64,000 nucleotides of DNA, from positions 124,001 through 188,000 of the forward strand of contig CACXPG010000002.1 of NCBI GenBank assembly GCA_902769525.1, written 5' to 3'. Each line of letters begins with the position of its first letter. Within the stretch, counting starts at the first letter, position 1. The stretch comes from an uncultured Bacteroidia bacterium. GTDB taxonomy: Bacteria > Bacteroidota > Bacteroidia > Bacteroidales > UBA932. The translations under genes and the position numbers were made by a program. This document shows positions 25,855 to 34,053 of this stretch, piece by piece. Under the pieces are notes generated by a model. The model had not been told where the DNA came from, searched no databases, and saw only the letters and a program-made list of their open reading frames with translations.

Positions 25855-26894
25855 AATCTTACCGCGACAAAGAACCTGAGGCTCCAGTCTTCCGTACTCA
25901 CGTAGTAGGAAGAGTGCTTTCCTACCCTGAAGTAATTGTAGAACAGCGTGGTTCCGGCACTGAACCTGTCGCTGAACGTATAGATTGCAGAGGTCCTGAA
26001 CATGTGAGAGAAAGAGATGTGAGTCTTTCCTCCGAAAAGGTCCTTGTACCCCTGTTTCTGCATAGAATCCCACCCGTCGTCTGAATCGTGGGCCTTCATT
26101 TTGGCGACCGTATTCATAGTTACCAGAAGCATAGGTATTTCAGAAAAGTGCAGCGTCAGCCTTGGAACCGGAACCCAGTTATATGCATAGCCCGCCCCTA
26201 CGGCAAACTGCTGGATCTTTATCCTGTTAACCCTTCCGAAAGTGTAGGAGAGCCACGGCTCGTAAGAACGGATGCGGGTCTGGTTAAGTGTAAGTCCGGC
26301 CAGAAAGCTTCCCGCGCTTTTCTTCTGTACCATAAATCCTCTCATAGCGGCAGAATAGGAGAATTTGGACGGATTGAACAGATAGTAGGCGTTCAGTATG
26401 AAGTTTTCCATAGTAGCCTCTCCCCCTACCAGTTTCATTTCTTCTCCGGACGGAGTGATATAATCGCCTTTGATGTTCCTGGTAGTGTGATACCTGAACT
26501 CGCCTCCGGCAGGAGAAGAGTACAGCTGGAACGACAGGTCTTTCTTGAAGCCCTTTCCGAGGCTCAGCGAATAGCTAAGGCCGTATCCCATATAGTAAAG
26601 GCCGAGGGAGACCTGCTTGTCGGTGTTGGAACGCATGTTTATCACCGAGCGGCCATTGTAGATCTCCTCTTCCGCTATGTCCACCAGACGGCTCCTCATG
26701 TCAAAGTCCATCACAGAGAAGTAAGAGTTGGCATAAACCGACCACTTCCTGTCGTGGGCACATACATAGTTTGTATCCAGGCCCTTCAGTTCAGCTTTAT
26801 CGATGTAATGCTTTAACTTGCTGAAAATGTTCTGTGAAAAAGAAAGTCCGCTAAAGGCAAGCAGGAAAACAAATGATAGAATAACCTTACGCAT
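25851..26894 (-). CDS. DUF4421-like outer-membrane protein, copy 1
   Basis: The 347-residue product has a signal peptide (cleavage near SFSQ) and a body matching its neighbour 5 bp upstream almost block for block: GLDTNYV, KWSVYANSYFSVMDFDMRS, QVSLGLYYMGYGLSYSLSLGKG, FSYSAAMRG..QKKSAGSFLAGLT and a C-terminal strand ending RFFVAVRF. The final Phe and alternating strands indicate an outer-membrane barrel. Function is unknown. The shared CTAG with the opposite gene leaves no room for a terminator. Confidence 0.75.
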   Translation of the reverse strand: MRKVILSFVFLLAFSGLSFSQNIFSKLKHYIDKAELKGLDTNYVCAHDRKWSVYANSYFSVMDFDMRSRLVDIAEEEIYNGRSVINMRSNTDKQVSLGLYYMGYGLSYSLSLGKGFKKDLSFQLYSSPAGGEFRYHTTRNIKGDYITPSGEEMKLVGGEATMENFILNAYYLFNPSKFSYSAAMRGFMVQKKSAGSFLAGLTLNQTRIRSYEPWLSYTFGRVNRIKIQQFAVGAGYAYNWVPVPRLTLHFSEIPMLLVTMNTVAKMKAHDSDDGWDSMQKQGYKDLFGGKTHISFSHMFRTSAIYTFSDRFSAGTTLFYNYFRVGKHSSYYVSTEDWSLRFFVAVRF

Positions 26895-26899
26895 AACTG

Positions 26900-27970
26900 T
26901 TAAAATCTGTAGGCCACAAAGAAGCGCATATTCCAGTCTTCCGTGCTGGCGTAGTATGTGGAATGCTTGCCTACCCTGAAGAAGTTGTAGTAAGCGGAAT
27001 ATCCGGCCAGGAACCTGTCGCTGAAGGCATAGCTGACAGATGCCCTGCCCATGTGGCTATATGAGACGTGAGTCTTCTTCCCGAAGAGTTTTTTCTGGGT
27101 CTCCTTCTGGCTGTCGCTCCAGTCGTCACCGGTATTCTTGGTTGCGGACTTGGTGGTAATCAACAGCATAGGTATTCCGGAAACGTGGAATGTAAGCCCC
27201 CTTGCCGGAACCCAGTTGTAGGCATAGCCTACGCCAAACGAGAACTGCCTGAGGAAAATCCTGTTTATTCCCCCCATCATTCCCCGTAAGACCGGATCGT
27301 ATGCAGTCAACCTTGTCTGGTTATAGGTAACACCGCCCAAAAAGCTGCCTGCACTCTTTTTCTGGATTTTGGAGTAGCTCATCGCCGATGAATAGGAAAA
27401 CTTCTTGTGGTTGAACACATAATATGCATTTACTATGAAGTTCTGCATCTTGGCCTCTCCATCGAGGATGCTGAAATCGTATCCGAGCCTCTTTGCTGTC
27501 AGTCTGCCGTGAATCCTGTCCGTTGTATGGTAAATGAGTTCTCCTCCCACCGGAGAAGAGTACAGGGTAAAGGAGAAATTCTTCTTGTAACCCTTGCTAA
27601 GGTCCTGGGAATAACTCAGGCCGTAGCCCATAAAGTATAGGCCGAGGGAAACCTGGGTCTGCACTTTGGAGTAAATGTCCACGGTAACCCTGCCGATACC
27701 CTCGATATAGCTTTCCTTCTGGGCATCGCTGTTGCTCCTAAGGTCAAAGTCCAGCTGGGAAAGATAAGTGTTGGCAAACACTGTCCACTTGCGCTTCGGG
27801 GCACCTATATAGTTTGTGTCCACCCCGCTGAGCTCTCTGTCTTCCAGAAATTTTACAAGCTTATTCTTCAGCGACACGATTTTCCTCACGCCGGTTTCTT
27901 CACCGCTTTGGGAGAAAACGGGAGCAGCAAGGAAAAAGCCCAGGATAATTGTCAAAATGAATTTCTTCAC
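26900..27970 (-). CDS. DUF4421-like outer-membrane protein, copy 2
   Basis: I chose the GTG at 27,970 (356 residues): it directly begins a signal peptide (KKFILTIILGFFLAAPVFSQ), whereas the longer ATG frame from 28,075 would overlap the divergent gene and bury the signal. The body is clearly paralogous to the next gene (GVDTNYI, KWTVFANTYLSQLDFDLRS, LGLYFMGYGLSYSQDLSKGYKKNFSFTLYSSP split across blocks, ending FFVAYRF). The tandem pair probably arose by duplication. A TAACTTTG box ends 5 nt before the GTG, so translation may be leaderless. Confidence 0.75.
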   Translation of the reverse strand: MKKFILTIILGFFLAAPVFSQSGEETGVRKIVSLKNKLVKFLEDRELSGVDTNYIGAPKRKWTVFANTYLSQLDFDLRSNSDAQKESYIEGIGRVTVDIYSKVQTQVSLGLYFMGYGLSYSQDLSKGYKKNFSFTLYSSPVGGELIYHTTDRIHGRLTAKRLGYDFSILDGEAKMQNFIVNAYYVFNHKKFSYSSAMSYSKIQKKSAGSFLGGVTYNQTRLTAYDPVLRGMMGGINRIFLRQFSFGVGYAYNWVPARGLTFHVSGIPMLLITTKSATKNTGDDWSDSQKETQKKLFGKKTHVSYSHMGRASVSYAFSDRFLAGYSAYYNFFRVGKHSTYYASTEDWNMRFFVAYRF

Positions 27971-27975
27971 GATGT

Positions 27976-27983
27976 CAAAGTTA
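27976..27983 (-). promoter_or_regulatory. -7 box (TAACTTTG) for the DUF4421 pair
   Basis: An exact TAnnTTTG ends 5 nt before the GTG start. A TTG-complement (CAA) at 28,006-28,008 lies 22 nt upstream. Confidence 0.55.
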
Positions 27984-27991
27984 ATATTTTT

Positions 27992-27999
27992 TAATTTTG
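27992..27999 (+). promoter_or_regulatory. -7 box (TAATTTTG) for the barrel gene
   Basis: An exact TAnnTTTG 17 nt before the ATG at 28,017. It is back-to-back with the minus-strand box at 27,976, so the two start sites lie within a 46-bp gap. Confidence 0.55.
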
Positions 28000-28016
28000 C
28001 GTCAGCAACAGGAGTT

Positions 28017-29804
28017 ATGCGTTCTGTCTTTTCAGGATACCGGATACTGATTCTGGCAGCCATGATGGCCGCCACTGCTTCCGTCTGTCAGGCCCAGAAA
28101 GTTGACAGCCTTGCCCAAAAAGGCAAATGGAGCGGCAACGCAATTGTTTCAGCCGGATACAACTATGACAAATCTCCCTGGAAAGAAATGATTCCGGACC
28201 TTAAGCACCAGAGCGCGGATGTAAAGCTGAACCTGAAATACATAAAGAACAACTTCACCTCCACCGTCAATTTCAGTTCATCCTGGGATAATCACTGGAA
28301 AGCGGCCGAGGGGAGTTCTATCAAAAATAGCGAAGACTTATCTACCAGCTGGTCAGAGATAAAGCATATGGGCAGCAACTACAATCTCAGGACAACCTTC
28401 CAGTGGAGAAAGCCCAATACGATATACAATTCGTTTGCAAACCTGAGTTACAACTACACTCACAACAGAAGAAGCAACAATACGCTGGATATAACTGCTC
28501 TTGAGCTCAATTTGCAGGGAGAGGACAACAATTCATACACTTTTTCATCCGGTGGAGGCTTCAACCTGACAAGAACACTCTCCAGGGGCAAAAAACTGTT
28601 TGCCGAGGCTAATTTCGGCTATACAAACATAGACCGTTACATCGAGTATTCAACCCTCACAACAACAGAAGGCAAAGTAAACAGGATATACCGCAAGACT
28701 CCTTTTACCATTGGTCTCAGATCAAATTCAAGAGTTTTTCTGAGCACCCCTAACACCTTAAATGTCAAAGACCTCAACACAGAGGCCGGAGGATATTTTT
28801 CCATAACCTACGACAACGAGAAAAACAGGGGCGCATATATTTCCGATCTGGGCAACAAGGATTCGTGGGTGGACAGCCTTAAGCTTCGGGAAACATTCAG
28901 ATACGGAGTTATAAGCCTGAGCCCCTACCTAAAAGCGGATTATTCTTACAAGTATCTGAAACTAAAGCTGGATGCCACTCTCCAGTTTTATGCGGACAAA
29001 CTGACCAACAAGGACGAACACCAGTCATACGACTTCAAGAACCCTGCACTCTACGGAACCGGCGAGGTGGAATTGAGAATGGCGGAAAACCACTTTTTTG
29101 CCATCGGATACCTGACTTCTATCCGGCGCCCGACATACCTGCAGCTTTGCTGGTACACAAGAGAGGGAGCCTTCCCGGACCAGTACATAGTGGGAAATCC
29201 TAAACTCAAAGTCACCCGCTCCTACAGGAACATCTTTTCTTACAGAATACGTTTCAGAAAGTTCTCGAGTGAACTCTCATCATCCTTTACCCGCAATCTC
29301 AGAGAGGTGGAGCAGACTTTTTATGAAGATTATATCGGAGCGAGGAAAGTCAAGTTCTTCACCTGGGTGAACACATCCTACAGCAAGATTTGGAATACCT
29401 CCTACTACCTCAGGTATGACACCCAAAGATACTACCTGAGGGCAGACTTCAGTTATTACGATTACAAAGGCAAGGCAAAAACTGCCGGCACCGTCAAGAA
29501 AGACCATTACTGGACAGCCAAGGCATCCGGCGGATTCAACTTCAAAAGAGGATGGAGCCTGTCTTCAGACATTTCCTACCGCAGCAAGATATCCAGAGCG
29601 TTCTACTCCTACGACAAGTATTACACACTTAACTGCCGCATAGAGAAGAAGTTCAACCGCCACACAATATTTCTGGAAGGAAGAGACCTTCTGGAGCAGA
29701 AGATGACCACCAGATATGTTTCAGAAGATGAAAGCAATATCTGGTCGGAAACCGCCTACAACAACCGCAGGTTCTTCCTGGTTGGATATATTTTCAGTTT
29801 CTAG
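28017..29804 (+). CDS. Outer-membrane beta-barrel protein (TonB-receptor-like barrel)
   Basis: I chose the ATG at 28,017 (595 residues) because it begins a clear signal peptide (MRSVFSGYRILIL...CQAQ). A longer frame from 27,816 would overlap the divergent gene. The body is rich in alternating aromatic strands typical of the C-terminal half of TonB-dependent receptors or the outer-membrane beta-barrel family (IGYLTSIRRPTYLQLCWY, GNPKLKVTRSYRNIFSYR) and ends VGYIFSF. No plug domain or TonB box is visible. Ligand unknown. It ends 4 bp from the convergent S46 peptidase gene. Confidence 0.75.
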   Translation: MRSVFSGYRILILAAMMAATASVCQAQKVDSLAQKGKWSGNAIVSAGYNYDKSPWKEMIPDLKHQSADVKLNLKYIKNNFTSTVNFSSSWDNHWKAAEGSSIKNSEDLSTSWSEIKHMGSNYNLRTTFQWRKPNTIYNSFANLSYNYTHNRRSNNTLDITALELNLQGEDNNSYTFSSGGGFNLTRTLSRGKKLFAEANFGYTNIDRYIEYSTLTTTEGKVNRIYRKTPFTIGLRSNSRVFLSTPNTLNVKDLNTEAGGYFSITYDNEKNRGAYISDLGNKDSWVDSLKLRETFRYGVISLSPYLKADYSYKYLKLKLDATLQFYADKLTNKDEHQSYDFKNPALYGTGEVELRMAENHFFAIGYLTSIRRPTYLQLCWYTREGAFPDQYIVGNPKLKVTRSYRNIFSYRIRFRKFSSELSSSFTRNLREVEQTFYEDYIGARKVKFFTWVNTSYSKIWNTSYYLRYDTQRYYLRADFSYYDYKGKAKTAGTVKKDHYWTAKASGGFNFKRGWSLSSDISYRSKISRAFYSYDKYYTLNCRIEKKFNRHTIFLEGRDLLEQKMTTRYVSEDESNIWSETAYNNRRFFLVGYIFSF

Positions 29805-29808
29805 CGGA

Positions 29809-31881
29809 TCAGTCCGCAAACACCATCTCGTTAAACAGATAACCGGCGTGCCCTATCTGCTCGATGTTGAACAGCAGGTATCTTATATCAATAGAGATGT
29901 TTCTGCATACCGAAGGGTCATATACGATGTCAGACATAGTTCCCTCCCATACTCTGTCGAAATTGATTCCGATCAGGTTACCGTCTGCATTAATGACAGG
30001 GCTGCCTGAGTTTCCGCCGGTAGTATGGTTGGTGGCCAGGAAGCAGACAGGCTGGTTATCGTGCCCGCCTTCCGCGTATATATCCCTGAGTTTCTGAGGA
30101 ATATTGTAATCGAAGATGTTCGGGTTATCCTTTTCTATGATTCCCTTTAGGGTGGAGACCGGGGAATAGTAGACTCCGTCAGCAGGACTGTATCCCTTTA
30201 CGTTTCCGTAGGCAATCCTCAGAGTCAGGTTGGCGTCCGGATAGAACTGCTTCTTAGGCTCAAAATCCATCTGTCCCTGCATGTAGTCGCGGTATGCAAG
30301 CCTTATCTCGCTGTTTACTTCGTTGATTACAGGCCTGAGGGTATTGAAATACCATTTGTAGAACGCGTCGTACATCTGATATGCGGGATCGTCCTTCACG
30401 GCCTGGGTATCGTCCTTTGTCAGGGCGAGCACTTTCTCCTTGTCGGTGAACATGGATTTGGAGAACAGGTCTTTCTGCCAGGCCTCCACGCTGCCGTACT
30501 TGCTAAGCATCCGCTTGAAATACTCCGGCTTGAAATCGTCTGGCATCTCGGCGTCAAAGGCCTTCATCATTGCCACAAATATCTCCTGGTCTATCGGCTG
30601 ATAATAGTCCTTGAAAAACGCCTCCACGGCCGCATCCTTTGCGTTCTTGTTCTTTATCACGTTCAATACGCCCGATGCAATCTGGAGAAGCTCTATGCTC
30701 CTTACGGTCTCGTTATAGTACTCGTATGCAAGGAAATAAGGGTTTCTTTTGGCGTACAGGGCCTCCAGCTTCTCCACAAGACCCTCGTAGCGGGTTCCTT
30801 TCGCCCACTGTTTGAACCTTTCCTGATACTCTTTCTTCTTGTCCACGGTCTTCATCCTGCGGATTCCCTTTTCCTCACCCTGCCATTTCTTCCAGGCGTT
30901 GGAAACGTTGGCGGCCTTGGAGGAATACTGGATCCTTACGGCCTGGCTCTGGCTCATATATTTCTTCATTATGTCCAGACGCTTGGTCCTTAGGGCAATC
31001 TTCTTAGGGTCAGACACATTGCCGGTATATTCCACCTCGTCGGAAGTCACGTACTCCTTGGTGGAGCCAGGGCATCCGTAAACGAAGGTGAAATCCCCCT
31101 CTTTTACACCCTTGGTGGAAATCTTGAAGAATTTCTTAGGATGGTAAGGCACGTTGTCCGGAGAATAGTCTGCCGGATTGTTGTCCTTGTCTGCGTAAAT
31201 GCGGAAAATGGAGAAGTCTCCGGTATGCCTCGGCCACATCCAGTTGTCGGTATCACCTCCGAACTTTCCGATTGAGGAAGGCGGGGCACCCACCAGGCGG
31301 ACATCGCGGAATGTCCTGAAAACGAACAGGAAATACTGGTTGCCGTAGAAAAGCGCCTCCACATTTGCCCTGAGGCCTTTTCCTTCCTTTACCGCCTCAG
31401 CGACAAGCCCCTGTGAATTAACCTTTATCACGGAATCTCTCTGCCGCTCGGTCATTCCCTCGGAATAGCCTTTAAGAACGGCATCGGTGACATCCTGCAT
31501 ATATTCCAGGAAACTTACCGTCAATCCCCTGTTCGGCAGCTCCTGGTCTCGGCTCATAGCCCAGAAACCGTCTTTAAGATAGTCGTGCTCCACGCTGGAG
31601 TGCCTCTGGATCTGGCTGTAGCCGCAATGGTGGTTGGTGAAAAGCAGGCCCTCTCCGGAAACCAGTTCTCCGGTACAACCTGAGCCGAAGAGTACTACGG
31701 CATCCTTCAGGCAGGCCTTGTTCACGCTGTACACATCCTCGGCCTTGAGCTTGAAACCCTTGGCTCTCATATCCTTTATTCTCTGCCCGATCAGAACAGG
31801 CAGCCACATTCCTTCGTCGGCCCAAGCCGGAGCCATCATCAGGACTGCCAGCAGGGCAATAAGTATTCTTTTCATATTCAA
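29809..31881 (-). CDS. S46 dipeptidyl-peptidase, predicted DPP11 type (Asp/Glu)
   Basis: The 690-residue product (688 if the Met two residues in is used) has a signal peptide ending near AWADEGMW, where the mature S46 enzyme begins. LLFTNHHCGY carries the catalytic His and TTGGNSGSPV the catalytic Ser. Eighteen residues after that Ser comes Arg in NFDRVWEG. In characterised S46 enzymes Arg at this S1 position gives DPP11 (Asp/Glu) specificity, Gly gives DPP7. It would release acidic dipeptides in the periplasm for an amino-acid fermenter. It is the last gene of a minus-strand run starting at trpB. Confidence 0.88.
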   Translation of the reverse strand: MNMKRILIALLAVLMMAPAWADEGMWLPVLIGQRIKDMRAKGFKLKAEDVYSVNKACLKDAVVLFGSGCTGELVSGEGLLFTNHHCGYSQIQRHSSVEHDYLKDGFWAMSRDQELPNRGLTVSFLEYMQDVTDAVLKGYSEGMTERQRDSVIKVNSQGLVAEAVKEGKGLRANVEALFYGNQYFLFVFRTFRDVRLVGAPPSSIGKFGGDTDNWMWPRHTGDFSIFRIYADKDNNPADYSPDNVPYHPKKFFKISTKGVKEGDFTFVYGCPGSTKEYVTSDEVEYTGNVSDPKKIALRTKRLDIMKKYMSQSQAVRIQYSSKAANVSNAWKKWQGEEKGIRRMKTVDKKKEYQERFKQWAKGTRYEGLVEKLEALYAKRNPYFLAYEYYNETVRSIELLQIASGVLNVIKNKNAKDAAVEAFFKDYYQPIDQEIFVAMMKAFDAEMPDDFKPEYFKRMLSKYGSVEAWQKDLFSKSMFTDKEKVLALTKDDTQAVKDDPAYQMYDAFYKWYFNTLRPVINEVNSEIRLAYRDYMQGQMDFEPKKQFYPDANLTLRIAYGNVKGYSPADGVYYSPVSTLKGIIEKDNPNIFDYNIPQKLRDIYAEGGHDNQPVCFLATNHTTGGNSGSPVINADGNLIGINFDRVWEGTMSDIVYDPSVCRNISIDIRYLLFNIEQIGHAGYLFNEMVFAD

Positions 31882-31899
31882 TTAATTATCGCGATAATA

Positions 31900-32343
31900 C
31901 TAGTCTCCGCTTCCTCTCAGTTCAATAGGCTCTCCCTTGAAAAGACCTTTGACGGTATTACCCCCGTCGTAGAAATAACCCTTGAACACCACGCGCCCCA
32001 GGCTGTCCTTAGCCACGATCTTTCCTGTGTTTTCATCGGCAGTAGCCTCATACTCACCGCCTTTGTAGCAGAGCTTTATGCATCCACCCTCTTGAGGCAG
32101 AGGGAAATCAACTGTCAGCTGCTCTCCGTCTCCCCAGAAGAAATAGGTTCCGCCAAAAGATTTCCAAACCTCCTGGCCTTCCTCTACGGCAATCTCCTCG
32201 TCAAAGGCCGGATCAACAGCCTGAGCCACGGTTACCGTATCCTTGGTTTCAGCCTCTCCTCCGTTGTTTCCGCTGCTTTTGCAACTGGCTGAAACTGCTG
32301 CAATTGCCATTGCTCCAAGAGCAATTGTCAAAATCTTTTTCAT
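31900..32343 (-). CDS. Small hypothetical lipoprotein
   Basis: The 147-residue product has a lipoprotein signal (SASC lipobox, Cys about 21), an acidic linker and a compact beta-rich domain (FGGTYFFWGDGEQLTVDFPL, GCIKLCYKGGEYEA). Two Cys in the mature domain could form a disulfide. No family is recognised. It lies 9 bp downstream of a secreted protein gene and 18 bp upstream of the S46 peptidase gene. An ATCGCGAT palindrome within TTATCGCGATAA lies in that second gap. Confidence 0.72.
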   Translation of the reverse strand: MKKILTIALGAMAIAAVSASCKSSGNNGGEAETKDTVTVAQAVDPAFDEEIAVEEGQEVWKSFGGTYFFWGDGEQLTVDFPLPQEGGCIKLCYKGGEYEATADENTGKIVAKDSLGRVVFKGYFYDGGNTVKGLFKGEPIELRGSGD

Positions 32344-32352
32344 AAGCGTCTA

Positions 32353-33174
32353 TTAATGTTGTGTTGTGACTATCGTCTTTGATGAATCCATATACATGAA
32401 ACTGCAATTGAAAGCATTGCTGAGAACCACAAAGGAATTCATTTTGTAAATATCCCTTCCGTAAAGCAGGAAATTGCAGATATCTGTTGGTGTGATGAAC
32501 GGATTATCCTCAAGGTGAGAATGCATTGGAATCCCCTCTTTTCCGGCCTCGATCTGTACCGGAATGAACGACCTGTGATATTTCCAAAAGCGGACAATGT
32601 TTTCGTCTTTGTCAATGTCTATTCCATAGTCATTTCCCCAGGGCAGGATTCCCTCCAAAGTAATTCCCTGAAGGATATATACTCTGGTTATGTTCTCGTT
32701 TACAGGCAAGAAGTCAAAATTCAGCTGCCCGTACTCAGGTTGAATAGAAGCTATGCTGTCGCTATAAAACTCGAAAATCTTCAGAACCAGCCTGTTTTTG
32801 CGTTCAATCTCATCTTTTTCCTTTTGGGTGAGAGCTCTCGGAGAATCTATCTTCATTTCTTGAATGCCGTCATTTGTCACCATCCAGCGAAGTTCTAAAA
32901 TACAGTTCTCCATTTTTTTGTCGCAGAAAATACAGGAAAACAGGCTGTCTTGAAATGAAGTCAAACTGCCCCCCACATCCTCTTCAGTATATTTCTCAAA
33001 CAAATAATCTGTGGCCACCCAGTTTATCTTCTCTGAAAAATAGAGATTGTGCCCCTCAGCGATTATGCTGTCGTTGATTCTTGCCAGCTGGTCCAGCGGC
33101 GGCAGATTCTTCTGCGCCCAAAGAGAGGAAACACAAGCCATCAGAACAATAGCAGCAAAAAATAACCGTTTCAT
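32353..33174 (-). CDS. Secreted hypothetical protein
   Basis: The ATG at 33,174 (273 residues) begins a standard signal peptide ending near LWAQ. An earlier in-frame ATG would overlap pldA. The mature part contains four Cys (two in CIFCDKK) and mixed alpha/beta character, with an ending that includes FLLYGRDIYKMNSFVVLS. No family is recognised. It is 13 bp downstream of the phospholipase gene and 9 bp upstream of a lipoprotein gene, so probably co-transcribed and envelope-related. Confidence 0.7.
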   Translation of the reverse strand: MKRLFFAAIVLMACVSSLWAQKNLPPLDQLARINDSIIAEGHNLYFSEKINWVATDYLFEKYTEEDVGGSLTSFQDSLFSCIFCDKKMENCILELRWMVTNDGIQEMKIDSPRALTQKEKDEIERKNRLVLKIFEFYSDSIASIQPEYGQLNFDFLPVNENITRVYILQGITLEGILPWGNDYGIDIDKDENIVRFWKYHRSFIPVQIEAGKEGIPMHSHLEDNPFITPTDICNFLLYGRDIYKMNSFVVLSNAFNCSFMYMDSSKTIVTTQH

Positions 33175-33187
33175 ACTATATTGAAAA

Positions 33188-34015
33188 TTAGTGGATTGAC
33201 GAGTTGTAGCCATGCTTGAGCTCCAGAGAGAACCCTACCCTGAAGTGAGACTCGTACTTGTTGAAATTCAGCAGAGTTTCGCAGTAACCGCTCCTGAACT
33301 GGGCAAAAACGGCAGGCAGGAAGGTTCCCTTGTCGCTGAGCCTGTAGGAAAGGTTGAACTCCAGGTTGTAGTTCTTGAACTTGTTGGAAGGATTTACCAG
33401 GGCCGTAAAGTTCAGACGGTTGCCAAATGCCTTGTATGTAGCCCAGGCCGCCATATACCCCCTTCTGATAAAATAGTGGGTAAGGCCCGGAATATGCTCA
33501 TAATAGCCATACCAGACCTTTCCGCCCAGAGACAGATGTTCATCCGGGGAGTAGATGGCCCCCACGAAAGCCTTGTTTACAGACCTGGACCTTTCGTTGA
33601 TATAGCCGTTGGACATGTGGTCCCCGCCGAACATCATGTCCAGCTTCGGATTCACGTACCAGTAAACGCACAGTCCGGGGTTGAAGGCGTTTTCCACCAG
33701 CGGGCTGGAAGTGTCATACACGTGCCACACACCAGTCTCCGTATAGGTTCCAAGGATGTCCACGTTGTCTATCCTGGCAACCCTGAGAGCCAGACTCACC
33801 TGGAAACGCACATCCGCGTTATGCTTGTCTATAGAGGATGTGTTGGCGGGTATTCCGGTAACGAAATATGTTTCCTTGAACATCCCGAACACCGGAAATC
33901 TCTGTCTTTGAGTCTGCTCGTAGAAACTGTCGTCAGGAATGGCGGCAGGATCCTGGGCACAGGCATAGCCTGCAGTCAGGAAAACGACAAAAAGAAACGA
34001 TAAAAACCTCTTCAT
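33188..34015 (-). CDS. pldA: Outer-membrane phospholipase A (OMPLA)
   Basis: The 275-residue product (ATG at 34,015; another in-frame ATG 15 nt earlier) has a signal peptide ending near YACAQ. The active-site region reads GGDHMSNGYINERSRSVNK. This matches the OMPLA pattern H-x-S-N-G...S-R-S-x-N, giving the catalytic triad His133, Ser135 and Asn147. The remainder is barrel strands ending in VGFSLELKHG. OMPLA hydrolyses phospholipids that reach the outer leaflet and is activated by dimerisation and calcium in characterised relatives. Located 38 bp downstream of trpB. Confidence 0.85.
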   Translation of the reverse strand: MKRFLSFLFVVFLTAGYACAQDPAAIPDDSFYEQTQRQRFPVFGMFKETYFVTGIPANTSSIDKHNADVRFQVSLALRVARIDNVDILGTYTETGVWHVYDTSSPLVENAFNPGLCVYWYVNPKLDMMFGGDHMSNGYINERSRSVNKAFVGAIYSPDEHLSLGGKVWYGYYEHIPGLTHYFIRRGYMAAWATYKAFGNRLNFTALVNPSNKFKNYNLEFNLSYRLSDKGTFLPAVFAQFRSGYCETLLNFNKYESHFRVGFSLELKHGYNSSIH

Positions 34016-34053
34016 ATAAAATACAATCATAACGATTGTAAATATACGAATTA

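Noticed and set aside
27816..28016. Extended N-terminus of the barrel protein and of the divergent DUF4421 protein
   Set aside because: Both extensions overlap the other gene and bury good signal peptides; internal starts at 28017 and 27970 fit better, with -7 boxes between them.
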